A stretch of DNA of 34,773 bases from Candidatus Zixiibacteriota bacterium (GCA_020058225.1 JAGVEJ010000153.1:1-34773); one strand, 5' to 3'. Shown: positions 7,980 to 15,870, counted from the stretch's first letter. Translations and numbers: made by a program. The notes: generated from the sequence alone by a model not told the origin.

Positions 7980-10439
7980 TTATTTCACTTGAGGCATTTT
8001 TTTGGCAGGAGAGGCAGATTTCTTGTTTCGCGCCTTTTCGATTTCTTGGGCGAAGATTTTTTCAAGTGTGTAGCTTGATGGACTAAAATCGAGAAGTCCT
8101 CGCGCAAAGACCTCATCGACCGTATCAATGAAGATAAATTTTGTTTTTTTTATGATATCGGCAGGCAAATCTTTAAGATCCTTTTTATTCTCTTTGGGAA
8201 CAAATATCTTTGGAATACCGGCTCGGTAGGCGGCAGAAATTTTTTCCTTGATTCCCCCCACAGGCAGAACCTTGCCCCGCAGGGTTACTTCACCGGTCAT
8301 GGCAACATCATGACGAATGGGACGCTCGGCCATGACTGACGCAATCACCAGCGATACGGTGACACCGGCGGACGGTCCATCTTTGGGAATGGCTCCTTGA
8401 GGGAAATGAATATGGATATCAAAATTATCAAAATCATTGTGATCAATTCCAAGGACATCTGCTTTTGCTCGAACATAACTATGAGCGGCTTGAATTGATT
8501 CTTTCATAACCTCCCCGAGCGAGCCGGTGGTAATAACCTCACCATTTCCCTTCATTTTCAGACCTTCGATAATCATCAGGTCTCCCCCCAATCCGGTCCA
8601 GGCAAGTCCGATGGCGACACCGATTTCGGGGGCCGTATCCGGCTTTTCAGGAATATATTGGAGCGTGCCTAAAAAGCCTTCCACCGTTTTTTCGTTTACC
8701 ATCCAAATTTTGCTAACATGGGAAGCTTTTTCTTTGGCAACATGGCGGCAAATTCGTTCAATTTGTCTTCGAAAATTAAGTAATCCGGCTTCAAGAGTGT
8801 AACTTCGAATAATACGACGAAGTCCTTTATCGCTGAAAATGATATCTTTTCTTCTAAGGCCATGCTTTTTCAAGACATTGGGGATAATATGCTTGCGGGC
8901 AATATGTATTTTTTCCTTCTCAATATATCCGGACAATTCAATGACCTCAAAGCGATGGGTCATCATCTCAGGAATGCCATCAACCGATTTGACAGCACAA
9001 ATAAACATGGCCCGGCTAAGGTCTATGGATAAGCCTATATAATTATCAAGAAAGTGAGAATTAAGACGGGGATCAATGGCCTCAAGTAGCGACATAGGCA
9101 AGGCAGTGGTGGCATCTTCGGCAAAATATTCCAAGTCTTCAATGAATATTACCGGGTCGCATGTGCCGGCATCGCGAAGCGATCTGATAATAATTCCCGG
9201 AGTCGCACCGGGGAAATTGCGCGCTGATCCCTTGATATCAGCGATATCAGTCATGCCCCCAACTGATATACGGAAGAATTTCTTATGCATAGCCTTTGCT
9301 ATGGCGCGCGCCAGAGAAGCCTTTCCTGTACCGGGAACTCCGGCAAGACAAAGCACAGGTCCCTCGCTAATTCCGCCGGATAGCTGTCGAACGGCAATTC
9401 TTTCGAGCATTTGCTTTTTAATCTGTGGGGAGCCATAGTATTCGCAGGCAATATCTTCTTCAATTTGGTCGATGTTTAAATCCTCTTTGGTATGAATATT
9501 CCAAGGGATATTGAGGAGCCAATCGAGATATACCTTGGTGGCTCCATATTCGGCAGATGCGGTGGAAAGATGCCCCAAGCGGTCAACTTCTATCAGAGCC
9601 CGATCGCGGACATCGGCCGGAAGCAATTTGTTTTTCTTTATTTCATTTCTCAATTGTTGGGCGATTTTGTCTTCAATGAGTTCTTCGCCGAGCTGACGTC
9701 TGATTTCATATAATTGCTGTCGCAAGTACAGTTTTCGTTGTTCTTCAGCGCTGTTTTCTTCAACGCTTTTCCTTATTTCATAAGATATAGCCACCCGTTC
9801 TTGTTCAATTTTCAGGAACTCCAAGAGCCTTGCCAGTCGGGCATCAATCTGCATGGTTTCCAGAATCTCCTGTTTGGAATCAAGAGGAAGATGAAAGGCG
9901 GCGGCAATTTTATCTGCAAACTGACCGGGGGAACCAAGATTGAATTTCATCACATAGGCCAACTCATCGGAATAGGTAGGGTCAACATGGGTAATTTGTT
10001 CAATGATGCCGACAATAGCGTTGGAAAGGCGGTTGATCTCATTTTGCATACCTGTTTTTTCATCGGGGAACCCGACACGCGCTGATAAATAAGGGTTTTT
10101 GCCCTTAATCGATCTAATTGCAATCCGGCGAATCCCCTCTATAGAAATGATCTTGGAATCGCTTGGGCCATCCTTGGCTGATATGATTTTTGCCGCTGTA
10201 CCCACTTGGCAGAGGTCAAAATCATCAGAACCGGGGTCGCCACTAGGGGAAAAGCAGACCCCCACCAGCATATCCTTGCCAACATTTTCATTAACCAGCG
10301 ATAGATTTCCCGGCCTGCCTACTTGAAGCGAAATAGTCTCACCGGGGAAAAATATTACGGTTTTGGCCGGAATAATCGGCATTATCGACTCGCCATCAGA
10401 GGCCAGATATGGGATATGCGTACGGCTCTTTATAATCAT
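7980..10439 (-). CDS. lon: Lon-family AAA+ protease with degenerate ATPase site
   Basis: 819 residues with full Lon architecture: N-terminal substrate domain (about 18-210), coiled coil (210-270), AAA+ module (330-580) and S16 protease domain (600-790). The proteolytic Ser-Lys dyad is intact: S690 in PKDGPSAG and K731 in VLPVGGIKEK. The ATPase centre is not. Walker A is GVPGTGKAS, so the Ser/Thr after K373 is Ala374. Walker B is VIFIEDLEYF, so the usual Asp-Glu is E434-D435. The sensor-1 Asn is K484 (CAVKSVD), and the sensor-2 Arg is L554 (YTLEAGLLNF). The arginine finger R496 remains. Normal Lon uses ATP to unfold and degrade damaged proteins; this copy may bind nucleotide poorly or act independently of ATP. 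Alignment is by eye to E. coli Lon (K362, D423, E424, N473, R484, R542, S679, K722). The start ATG 10439 has AGGG at good spacing. It lies downstream of the helicase gene. Confidence 0.92.
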   Translation of the reverse strand: MIIKSRTHIPYLASDGESIMPIIPAKTVIFFPGETISLQVGRPGNLSLVNENVGKDMLVGVCFSPSGDPGSDDFDLCQVGTAAKIISAKDGPSDSKIISIEGIRRIAIRSIKGKNPYLSARVGFPDEKTGMQNEINRLSNAIVGIIEQITHVDPTYSDELAYVMKFNLGSPGQFADKIAAAFHLPLDSKQEILETMQIDARLARLLEFLKIEQERVAISYEIRKSVEENSAEEQRKLYLRQQLYEIRRQLGEELIEDKIAQQLRNEIKKNKLLPADVRDRALIEVDRLGHLSTASAEYGATKVYLDWLLNIPWNIHTKEDLNIDQIEEDIACEYYGSPQIKKQMLERIAVRQLSGGISEGPVLCLAGVPGTGKASLARAIAKAMHKKFFRISVGGMTDIADIKGSARNFPGATPGIIIRSLRDAGTCDPVIFIEDLEYFAEDATTALPMSLLEAIDPRLNSHFLDNYIGLSIDLSRAMFICAVKSVDGIPEMMTHRFEVIELSGYIEKEKIHIARKHIIPNVLKKHGLRRKDIIFSDKGLRRIIRSYTLEAGLLNFRRQIERICRHVAKEKASHVSKIWMVNEKTVEGFLGTLQYIPEKPDTAPEIGVAIGLAWTGLGGDLMIIEGLKMKGNGEVITTGSLGEVMKESIQAAHSYVRAKADVLGIDHNDFDNFDIHIHFPQGAIPKDGPSAGVTVSLVIASVMAERPIRHDVAMTGEVTLRGKVLPVGGIKEKISAAYRAGIPKIFVPKENKKDLKDLPADIIKKTKFIFIDTVDEVFARGLLDFSPSSYTLEKIFAQEIEKARNKKSASPAKKMPQVK

Positions 10440-10461
10440 CAGTTGCCCTTTTAATATCCTA

Positions 10462-10510
10462 TCGGTTTAATCATGTATATTATTAAACCGACTTCCTGCG
10501 ATTTGCGCAA
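10462..10510 (-). promoter_or_regulatory. Predicted lon promoter overlapped by a perfect inverted repeat
   Basis: Perfect 10-base arms TCGGTTTAAT (10462-10471) and ATTAAACCGA (10482-10491) are separated by 10 bases, starting 23 bases upstream of the lon ATG. On the minus strand a -10-like TTTAAT (10487-10482) lies inside one arm, 17 bases after a weak -35 TTGCGC (10510-10505). No T-run follows the repeat, so a terminator for the helicase gene is unlikely. A repressor operator is the simpler reading (inference). Confidence 0.45.
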
Positions 10511-10562
10511 GGAATCATTTCCATCTATTAATATGCATACCCATATATTTCGTTCCCATCTA

Positions 10563-13241
10563 TCAGCTTATTAATCGTGGAGCTAAACTTTCAGCCATAT
10601 GGCGCAACTCATAGTCAGAATGTGACTTAAGATTTTCGATGTTCAATTTTATTTTATTCGGCTCGAGGGCCAAGCGATAATACCCAAGCCTATTATTTTC
10701 AAAAATATCCCAGGGACAACCACCATCGTGATTCACCTCTTGTTTTAGACGATAAAGGTATCGAGCCTGATTGAAACCGGCTTCGATATCATCCTTATAA
10801 ATCCAGCCCTCTCCATTGGCCAAACGGGAATACGCCAGCTTGGTGAGATATTTAAATGATTTCCCTGTCAAATGAACGGGGAAGCCATCAATTTTAACAA
10901 GATATCGCTCCCCGACATAATTCCCATCAAGTTCAAGACTTGAAGGGCGATACCCAAGTCCGGCGCCAAGTGTAATCGGGTGATTATACCCGGTATTTAA
11001 TGCGGTTGTTCTGTTCATTTTTTCCTCCTTTTCGGGGGTTTCCAATAATTCATAAAGTTTTTTTAGTTTATTTTCAGATTTAATTAATTCGGCCAGTCTT
11101 CCCGGAGGTAATCCCCTGAAATCCCCAATTGTTTTAATTCCCTCTTTGCGCAAATTTGCAAAATCAAATCGAGACAAAATCTCGCGAGAGAAGGCATGAA
11201 GCTCTTTTATCTCCGATGAAATTCCAAACTGGACATTAAATGCGAAATCTTCAAGGCTCAGCGGCATGACTGATTTGTGGTCATTTGCTCTAATTATTTT
11301 TGCCAACGACATCATCAGCCATGCGGCAATCTCGCCCAAATTGATTATCTGTCCATGATGAAGCTGATATCTTTGTTCCAATTGCTCAACGGGTATTTCC
11401 TGCGCCCATTCGGTAAGGAGAAAAGTCGCCTTAAGGATGGCCACGGAACGGAAATCAAGCGGTTCAGAGCCGATTTTTTTGTTTAATAAGGGGGTAATGG
11501 TGCCAAGACAATTATCAAATTTTTGATAGAGTAGTCTTTCATAATAGTGGCTATGATATTCGGAGGACAATAGCCCGGAACGAGAGATGGTAAAATCATT
11601 CGCCGATAGGGCAAAAAACAACCATCCGGAAATATTATCGGGGAGCTGATTTTCCAGAGATTTTTTGTACCACTGATACCCGGCATAAGATAACCCGCAT
11701 TCGGCAACAGCAAAACCAACCGAAGTGGGGGAATAATCATCGCCAATCAGCCCGATATGCTTCAAATCGGAGAGAATATTCTCGGCTGTTATTCGCTCGA
11801 AAGGTTTTTTTTGATGGGCATAAAATGTTTGAGATAAGACTAACAATAAAGTGTCAAAGTCATCTACCAAGCGTGATGCAACAATATCTAAAATGATATC
11901 ATGAAGAGAAAAGCGGTCAAGGCAGGAAACGATTTTGGCATTATGGTGAGTTTCTATATAATTCGTCCAGAGGACCTCATGCTCAAATGATGATGAAGCC
12001 AGAATAATTGCCTTCCCGGGATTATTCGCGGAACCGAATCCAAACCGCCCGGCCCGACCGGTTATATTTTGAAATTCGGCCGATGTTATTGGAATCAATG
12101 CCGGTTTGCCGCCAAATATGCCGGAGTCATATTTCATGGTTTCGAGAAGTACTGTCTCGGCGGGAAGATTCACCCCCATTGCCAAGGTTGTTGTAGAAAA
12201 TAGAATTCTAATCTCGCCGTTGATATACCCCTGCTCTACGGCCTGACGCTGCGATGGAGTGAGGTCGGCATTATGGAAAGCGATGCCATGCGAGAGAACC
12301 TGACGAAGCGAGCGAATCAGAAAGCTTGGTTCTTCCTCATCGAGTTGTGTTAGAATTGACTTGGCTTCGCCCCAGTCAACCGATGCGGCCAATTTAAAGG
12401 CGGCGTTAATGGTATCGCGTTTGGATTTAAGAAAAATCAGTTTCTGGCTTCGGTCGCTTCTTAGAAAATTGATAAGGCTTTCAGTTATGCTCTCAGGATT
12501 ACTTTCTATATCAAATTTTTCACTCCCTTCAATTCCATTATTAAAACTGCGGTAATGGAAATGTCCATCCGAGGCCACACCCTGAAGAAGATCCACCGGT
12601 CGGGCAGTTTCTTTTATTATCCGACAATTAAGCCATCGAGCTAATTCTTCTTCATCATCAAGCACCGCTGATAAGGCAATAATTTTGGGCTTATAGCCGG
12701 AGGTTATAATTTTTGTTAAGGCCATCTCCAATTCAGGTCCTCGCTCGGCATCGCCAAGCAGTTGCAATTCATCAATTATTATCAGTCCAAGTTGTTGCAG
12801 AATATCGATATTGGCAGTCAGAAGACGATTGAACTTTTCATAAATGGCGACGGCGAAATCAAAATCGCCCATCTCAAAGAGGTAATCATTATCGGGATGA
12901 TCCCGTGTAACAATAATAGTCTTTATTCCAAGAGGCTGATAGCAAGAGTGAAAGAAATTATATTTTTCTTCGGCAATTGATTTGAGAGGAATCAGCATTA
13001 CCGCTTTTTTCCGTTTTAATAAGGCAGATATGGCGGCCATCTCGCCGCAAAATGATTTCCCCGATGAGGTCGGCGCGGAAATAAGCAAATTATTGGCACA
13101 GCCGTTATCAATCTGATAATTAATCAGTCCGGCATGGATTGCTTTTTCCTGCAATGGAAGAAGATAATCTCCCTGCCGATTACTCCAAGCATTGATAATC
13201 AATTCCGGCATTTCATATTTGGCCAAGTCCTTTAATCGCAT
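10563..13241 (-). CDS. Ski2/Hel308-like superfamily 2 helicase with C-terminal winged helix
   Basis: An 892-residue ATP-dependent nucleic-acid helicase. Visible motifs: Q31 (LPLQEKAI), Walker A APTSSGKS (56-63), motif II DELQ (157-160), motif III SAV (191-193), motif V STTTLAMGVNLP (349-360) and motif VI QNITGRAGRFGFG (391-403). Motif VI and the following winged-helix region resemble archaeal Hel308/HelQ and Ski2, enzymes that remodel stalled replication forks or unwind RNA. A helix-hairpin-helix-like stretch follows (GIKTIGDFRGLPPGRLAELI). Past the usual family end, about 785-865 reads like an OmpR-type winged helix (LTGKSFKYLTKLAY, then ARYLYRLKQEV, then LGYYRLAL). The start ATG 13241 has GGAGG six bases before it. 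A MITE-like element ends 27 bases upstream. The motif II sequence DELQ is unusual beside the more common DEVH/DEIH. The precise substrate cannot be read from sequence. Confidence 0.85.
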   Translation of the reverse strand: MRLKDLAKYEMPELIINAWSNRQGDYLLPLQEKAIHAGLINYQIDNGCANNLLISAPTSSGKSFCGEMAAISALLKRKKAVMLIPLKSIAEEKYNFFHSCYQPLGIKTIIVTRDHPDNDYLFEMGDFDFAVAIYEKFNRLLTANIDILQQLGLIIIDELQLLGDAERGPELEMALTKIITSGYKPKIIALSAVLDDEEELARWLNCRIIKETARPVDLLQGVASDGHFHYRSFNNGIEGSEKFDIESNPESITESLINFLRSDRSQKLIFLKSKRDTINAAFKLAASVDWGEAKSILTQLDEEEPSFLIRSLRQVLSHGIAFHNADLTPSQRQAVEQGYINGEIRILFSTTTLAMGVNLPAETVLLETMKYDSGIFGGKPALIPITSAEFQNITGRAGRFGFGSANNPGKAIILASSSFEHEVLWTNYIETHHNAKIVSCLDRFSLHDIILDIVASRLVDDFDTLLLVLSQTFYAHQKKPFERITAENILSDLKHIGLIGDDYSPTSVGFAVAECGLSYAGYQWYKKSLENQLPDNISGWLFFALSANDFTISRSGLLSSEYHSHYYERLLYQKFDNCLGTITPLLNKKIGSEPLDFRSVAILKATFLLTEWAQEIPVEQLEQRYQLHHGQIINLGEIAAWLMMSLAKIIRANDHKSVMPLSLEDFAFNVQFGISSEIKELHAFSREILSRFDFANLRKEGIKTIGDFRGLPPGRLAELIKSENKLKKLYELLETPEKEEKMNRTTALNTGYNHPITLGAGLGYRPSSLELDGNYVGERYLVKIDGFPVHLTGKSFKYLTKLAYSRLANGEGWIYKDDIEAGFNQARYLYRLKQEVNHDGGCPWDIFENNRLGYYRLALEPNKIKLNIENLKSHSDYELRHMAESLAPRLIS

Positions 13242-13267
13242 TTTGTCCTCCCGTTATGGCAACCATT

Positions 13268-13465
13268 GGGGCTTGTTGGAAAAGTTCAAATAAAGCGCAT
13301 GCATTGTCATTCCCGCGGAAGCGGGAACCCAGAAAACGGAATATAAGTGCAAGCCAGTCACCGCTTTCTGGATCCCGTGTCAAAGCACGGGAAGACAGGT
13401 CGGGGTACTGCGATGAACTTAAATGATGCACAATTACCATAACATGCACTTTTTCAACACTCCCC
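13268..13465. mobile_element. MITE-like non-coding element, copy 2 (inverted relative to copy 1)
   Basis: About 198 bases with terminal inverted repeats GGGGCTTGTTGGAAAAGTTC and, reverse-complemented from the other end, GGGGAGTGTTGAAAAAGTGC. About 75 bases next to the right end match copy 1 at 2734-3000 almost base for base in the opposite orientation, including TTCATCGCAGTACCCC and GTGCTTTGACACGGG. It also carries a hairpin with CCCGC/GCGGG arms near 13312-13327. It fills most of the 318-base gap before the helicase gene and may sit within that gene's leader. Confidence 0.6.
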
Positions 13466-13500
13466 TACGGCGCGGGGTTTGGACTTTTTCAACACTCCCA
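13446..13500. repeat. Two tandem copies of the MITE end sequence
   Basis: The element's right end (13446-13465) is repeated about 35 bases further on at 13481-13500. On the minus strand both read GGGAGTGTTGAAAAAGT. The pair is separated by a GC-rich 15-base stretch. This suggests an adjacent decayed copy or a duplicated end. Confidence 0.5.
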
Positions 13501-13559
13501 TCGGGTTTGATAAAAAAACCCTATATTTCCCAATATTTCTTATAAGATGATCAAACATT

Positions 13560-13748
13560 TTACCCGCAACTCCCAAATCCGCAGATCGGACAGGTAAAAC
13601 AGGCTCCAAGACGAATTAATGCCATACCGCAATCGGGACAAAAAATATCCGCCATAAGACCATTATCCCGATGACTGGGAATTGGCTTCGTTTTTTGAAA
13701 AATGGTTTCTATGGGGATATGTTCAATGGTGTTATTTTGCTCGGGCAT
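13560..13748 (-). CDS. Small zinc-ribbon protein resembling the tail of class II ribonucleotide reductase
   Basis: A 62-residue protein. The N-terminal half is polar (MPEQNNTIEHIPIETIFQKT). The C-terminal half is a compact four-cysteine ribbon: CPDCGMALIRLGACFTCPIC, then GFGSCG at the very end. The spacing CxxCG...LxRxGxCxTCPxCG, followed by a terminal SCG, closely resembles the extreme C-terminus of adenosylcobalamin-dependent (class II, NrdJ) ribonucleotide reductases. There the tail carries redox-active or zinc-binding cysteines that re-reduce the active site. Here it is a separate polypeptide. I chose ATG 13748 over an upstream in-frame start at 13799, because AAGGAG lies seven to eight bases before it and the upstream start falls inside the promoter. 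It has a strong private promoter. It could also be an unrelated zinc-ribbon adaptor. No reductase gene is in the window. Confidence 0.75.
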   Translation of the reverse strand: MPEQNNTIEHIPIETIFQKTKPIPSHRDNGLMADIFCPDCGMALIRLGACFTCPICGFGSCG

Positions 13749-13787
13749 CTTTTTTCTCCTTTTTGTAATATCTATCGCCACATAACA

Positions 13788-13816
13788 ATAATACTGCACA
13801 TTTGTGCAGTTGTCAA
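13788..13816 (-). promoter_or_regulatory. Near-consensus promoter with a palindromic operator-like spacer
   Basis: On the minus strand: -35 TTGACA (13816-13811), a 17-base spacer, and -10 TATTAT (13793-13788). The spacer is almost entirely a palindrome, CTGCACAAATGTGCAG on the minus strand (13809-13794; 7-base arms CTGCACA/TGTGCAG around AA). A protein bound there would block polymerase directly, so this looks like a repressor site for the small zinc-ribbon gene. The 5' leader would be only about 30 bases. Confidence 0.7.
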
Positions 13817-13931
13817 GAAAAATATTTGGGAAAATAATATTTGAATAGTCAACGCCAATATTAAATTTTATAAGTATTTAATTATTAATGGATTATGTAA
13901 ATTGGGAACAGAGTAATAAAGTATGGATATT

Positions 13932-15527
13932 CTATTTCAGTATTACCATCTTCTTGGATTCGGTGAATTCTCCAGTTTTCAAATGATAAAGATAGATACC
14001 CGATGACAATTCGTGGCCAGCATCATCCTTGCCATCCCAAAGAACGGAGGTAAAACCAATGTCATTACCGGAGAAAGAGCGAACATTTTGGCCGGTTATA
14101 TTGAAAATTTCCAATTGCCATTCCCATTGATATGGTAATTCAAAGGATATTGCGGTGGATGAATTAAAGGGGTTGGGGTGGTTTTGATGGAGCAAAAATT
14201 CTCTCGCCGGAGTTACATCATCAATTTCGAAAATGACTTTTTCCCCATAGTTTCCAGTGGCTTCGTAATCGATTAATTCCAGTGGAGATTCACTATATAT
14301 TATTTCCAGCAATCCGGTTCCGGAGGTGTCAAGATAAAAGGGAGACATAATCCATGGGGTATGATTATGCCGAAAGAGCCATCCCCCCTTTATATTTTTT
14401 ATGTTTTCTGCTTTGGAGAATAAGTCCCTGAATTTTAAGAAAACAAATCCGACCCGCCCATCGGCCCCATAATTTATTATAACTGATGTATCAGTCCTGA
14501 GAATTTTTATTTTTTCATATAAAGTGATATTTGATGTCGGTCGGCCATACATTTTATTAAGCATCCAACGATAATCCTCAATGGTTAATGGAATGCTATC
14601 GCCATTCAAATCGGTTGCCGCTATCTGGCTATCAACATTGATAAGAAATGCTGATGTGCCCTCGCTAAGGCATCGAAAAAAGAGCATTACATCATCAATT
14701 TCATTGGCATATCCATTTAAATCCACATCTCCAATATCAGAAGTATCAGGACACTCGCCGGTATCAATGGCGCTATTATAGTAATTAATAAAGCGATTTG
14801 GCGTCATTCTTTCAGCCGATTGACATTCATTTGGAGAGCCAGATATCGTCGGGAAAGCGCTGTTCCTATTGGTAATCTCTTTGCCATTATGGTCATATAC
14901 ACAAGAAGAAATCGCCATTTTTATATCCCAACTTTGGCCTCTATAGCTCATCGCAATGCAATTATCACCGCAATCCTTCCAGTAAAATCTGATTGGCATT
15001 GGCTGACATTCAAAGCTAATCCAATTGGTGTGCGCGAAATAGAAATCCATTGTAAATAAGACAATGTAATCATCGCTTGTATATCTCTTTGGATTATGCA
15101 TTCCATTATTTATATCTGCCATGCCGACAAATCGGATTAGAGACGTTGAACCTAAATATAGAGTATCCTTTCCATATCCAAATCGATATGTAAAATATTC
15201 CCATTCATAATTTCCTGGTATGTCATATAATTTCCCAGGATCTGCCCCCATGAAAGTTAAAGCGGTCTTATCATAAGCTATTAGAAAATCGAAACCTCTG
15301 ATTTCTTCAGAGCCTTGAATTTTTGTAACAGGAATATATACATGATGTCCCAATTGGGCATTTTCCACTTTCCCTATTTCAATGCCAAATGGGATTTCCC
15401 ATGAATCAGGGGGGTGGTATAAATTCTCATTGTCTGCGCTAAATAAGAGAGTACCGTTAATGATAGTGACGCAGAAAATTAAAGCCCAAAAGTGAAATTG
15501 GCCACTATATTTATTCAATAATCCCAT
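13932..15527 (-). CDS. Secreted cohesin-like protein with EF-hand pair and C-terminal sorting-type domain
   Basis: A 531-residue exported protein. A hydrophobic signal segment covers about residues 10-30. A cohesin-like beta domain follows at about 45-210 (HHVYIPVTKIQGSEEIRGFD...YDKTALTF). Next come two calcium-loop elements resembling a divergent dockerin: DIGDVDLNGYANEIDD (264-279) and TDLNGDSIPLTIEDYR (305-320). The C-terminal ~90 residues begin NHPNPFNSSTAISFELP (449-465) and end GIYLYHLKTGEFTESKKMVI plus LK. That is the FlgD-like / type IX-style sorting pattern of FCB-group bacteria, which is recognised during outer-membrane export. No catalytic motif is seen. The start ATG 15527 has only a distant SD, but a consensus promoter precedes it. 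A surface-anchored structural or binding role is likely. Confidence 0.8.
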   Translation of the reverse strand: MGLLNKYSGQFHFWALIFCVTIINGTLLFSADNENLYHPPDSWEIPFGIEIGKVENAQLGHHVYIPVTKIQGSEEIRGFDFLIAYDKTALTFMGADPGKLYDIPGNYEWEYFTYRFGYGKDTLYLGSTSLIRFVGMADINNGMHNPKRYTSDDYIVLFTMDFYFAHTNWISFECQPMPIRFYWKDCGDNCIAMSYRGQSWDIKMAISSCVYDHNGKEITNRNSAFPTISGSPNECQSAERMTPNRFINYYNSAIDTGECPDTSDIGDVDLNGYANEIDDVMLFFRCLSEGTSAFLINVDSQIAATDLNGDSIPLTIEDYRWMLNKMYGRPTSNITLYEKIKILRTDTSVIINYGADGRVGFVFLKFRDLFSKAENIKNIKGGWLFRHNHTPWIMSPFYLDTSGTGLLEIIYSESPLELIDYEATGNYGEKVIFEIDDVTPAREFLLHQNHPNPFNSSTAISFELPYQWEWQLEIFNITGQNVRSFSGNDIGFTSVLWDGKDDAGHELSSGIYLYHLKTGEFTESKKMVILK

Positions 15528-15553
15528 GAAAGTATTAATAACCCTTCGATATT

Positions 15554-15581
15554 ATTATAGCGCTAAAACCGGAATTGTCAA
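15554..15581 (-). promoter_or_regulatory. Consensus sigma-70-type promoter for the secreted sorting-tail protein
   Basis: On the minus strand: TTGACA (15581-15576), a 16-base spacer, and TATAAT (15559-15554), both hexamers exact. It lies about 27 bases upstream of the ATG at 15527. Confidence 0.75.
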
Positions 15582-15614
15582 TCCTTAATTTTGATATGTA
15601 TATAATTTTCCGCG

Positions 15615-15638
15615 GCGTCAGGAACCCTTTCCTGACGC
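15615..15638. repeat. Short perfect palindrome
   Basis: Arms GCGTCAGG (15615-15622) and CCTGACGC (15631-15638) surround an 8-base loop and are followed on the plus strand by TTTT. It lies upstream of the promoter at 15554-15581, where no plus-strand gene ends, so a terminator role is doubtful. A REP-type relic is more likely. The stretch 15640-15785 shows nothing further that I can support. Confidence 0.5.
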
Positions 15639-15786
15639 TTTTGCCCGTTGTGTCACTTCATTTCTTCTGAACACACCCCGCGCCCCTCGCAAAATCACTA
15701 CAACCTCGATGGTAAATCCGACCCCAGACATATATATGAAGGGATATGAATTACTTTTACCCAAAAAGGACAAAACAAAAAATTAA

Positions 15787-15855
15787 AAAACGAACCCATT
15801 TTTTATAACATATTGATATACAAATAGATAGCGATTTTCCAAATGGGTTCGTTTT
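15787..15855. repeat. 15-base perfect inverted repeat with 39-base loop
   Basis: Arms AAAACGAACCCATTT (15787-15801) and AAATGGGTTCGTTTT (15841-15855) are perfectly complementary. The element follows the terminator of the outer-membrane barrel gene and precedes the promoter of the next unit. The AT-rich loop has no coding sense. It may be a small structured element or a mobile relic. Confidence 0.6.
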
Positions 15856-15870
15856 CTGCCGGTAACCGCC

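Noticed and set aside
13213-13449. 78-codon minus-strand frame across the MITE-like element
   Set aside because: Its peptide (SRALTRDPESGDW, RFLGSRFRGNDN) is the typical false translation of palindromic CCCGC-type repeats, and it overlaps the helicase ribosome site.
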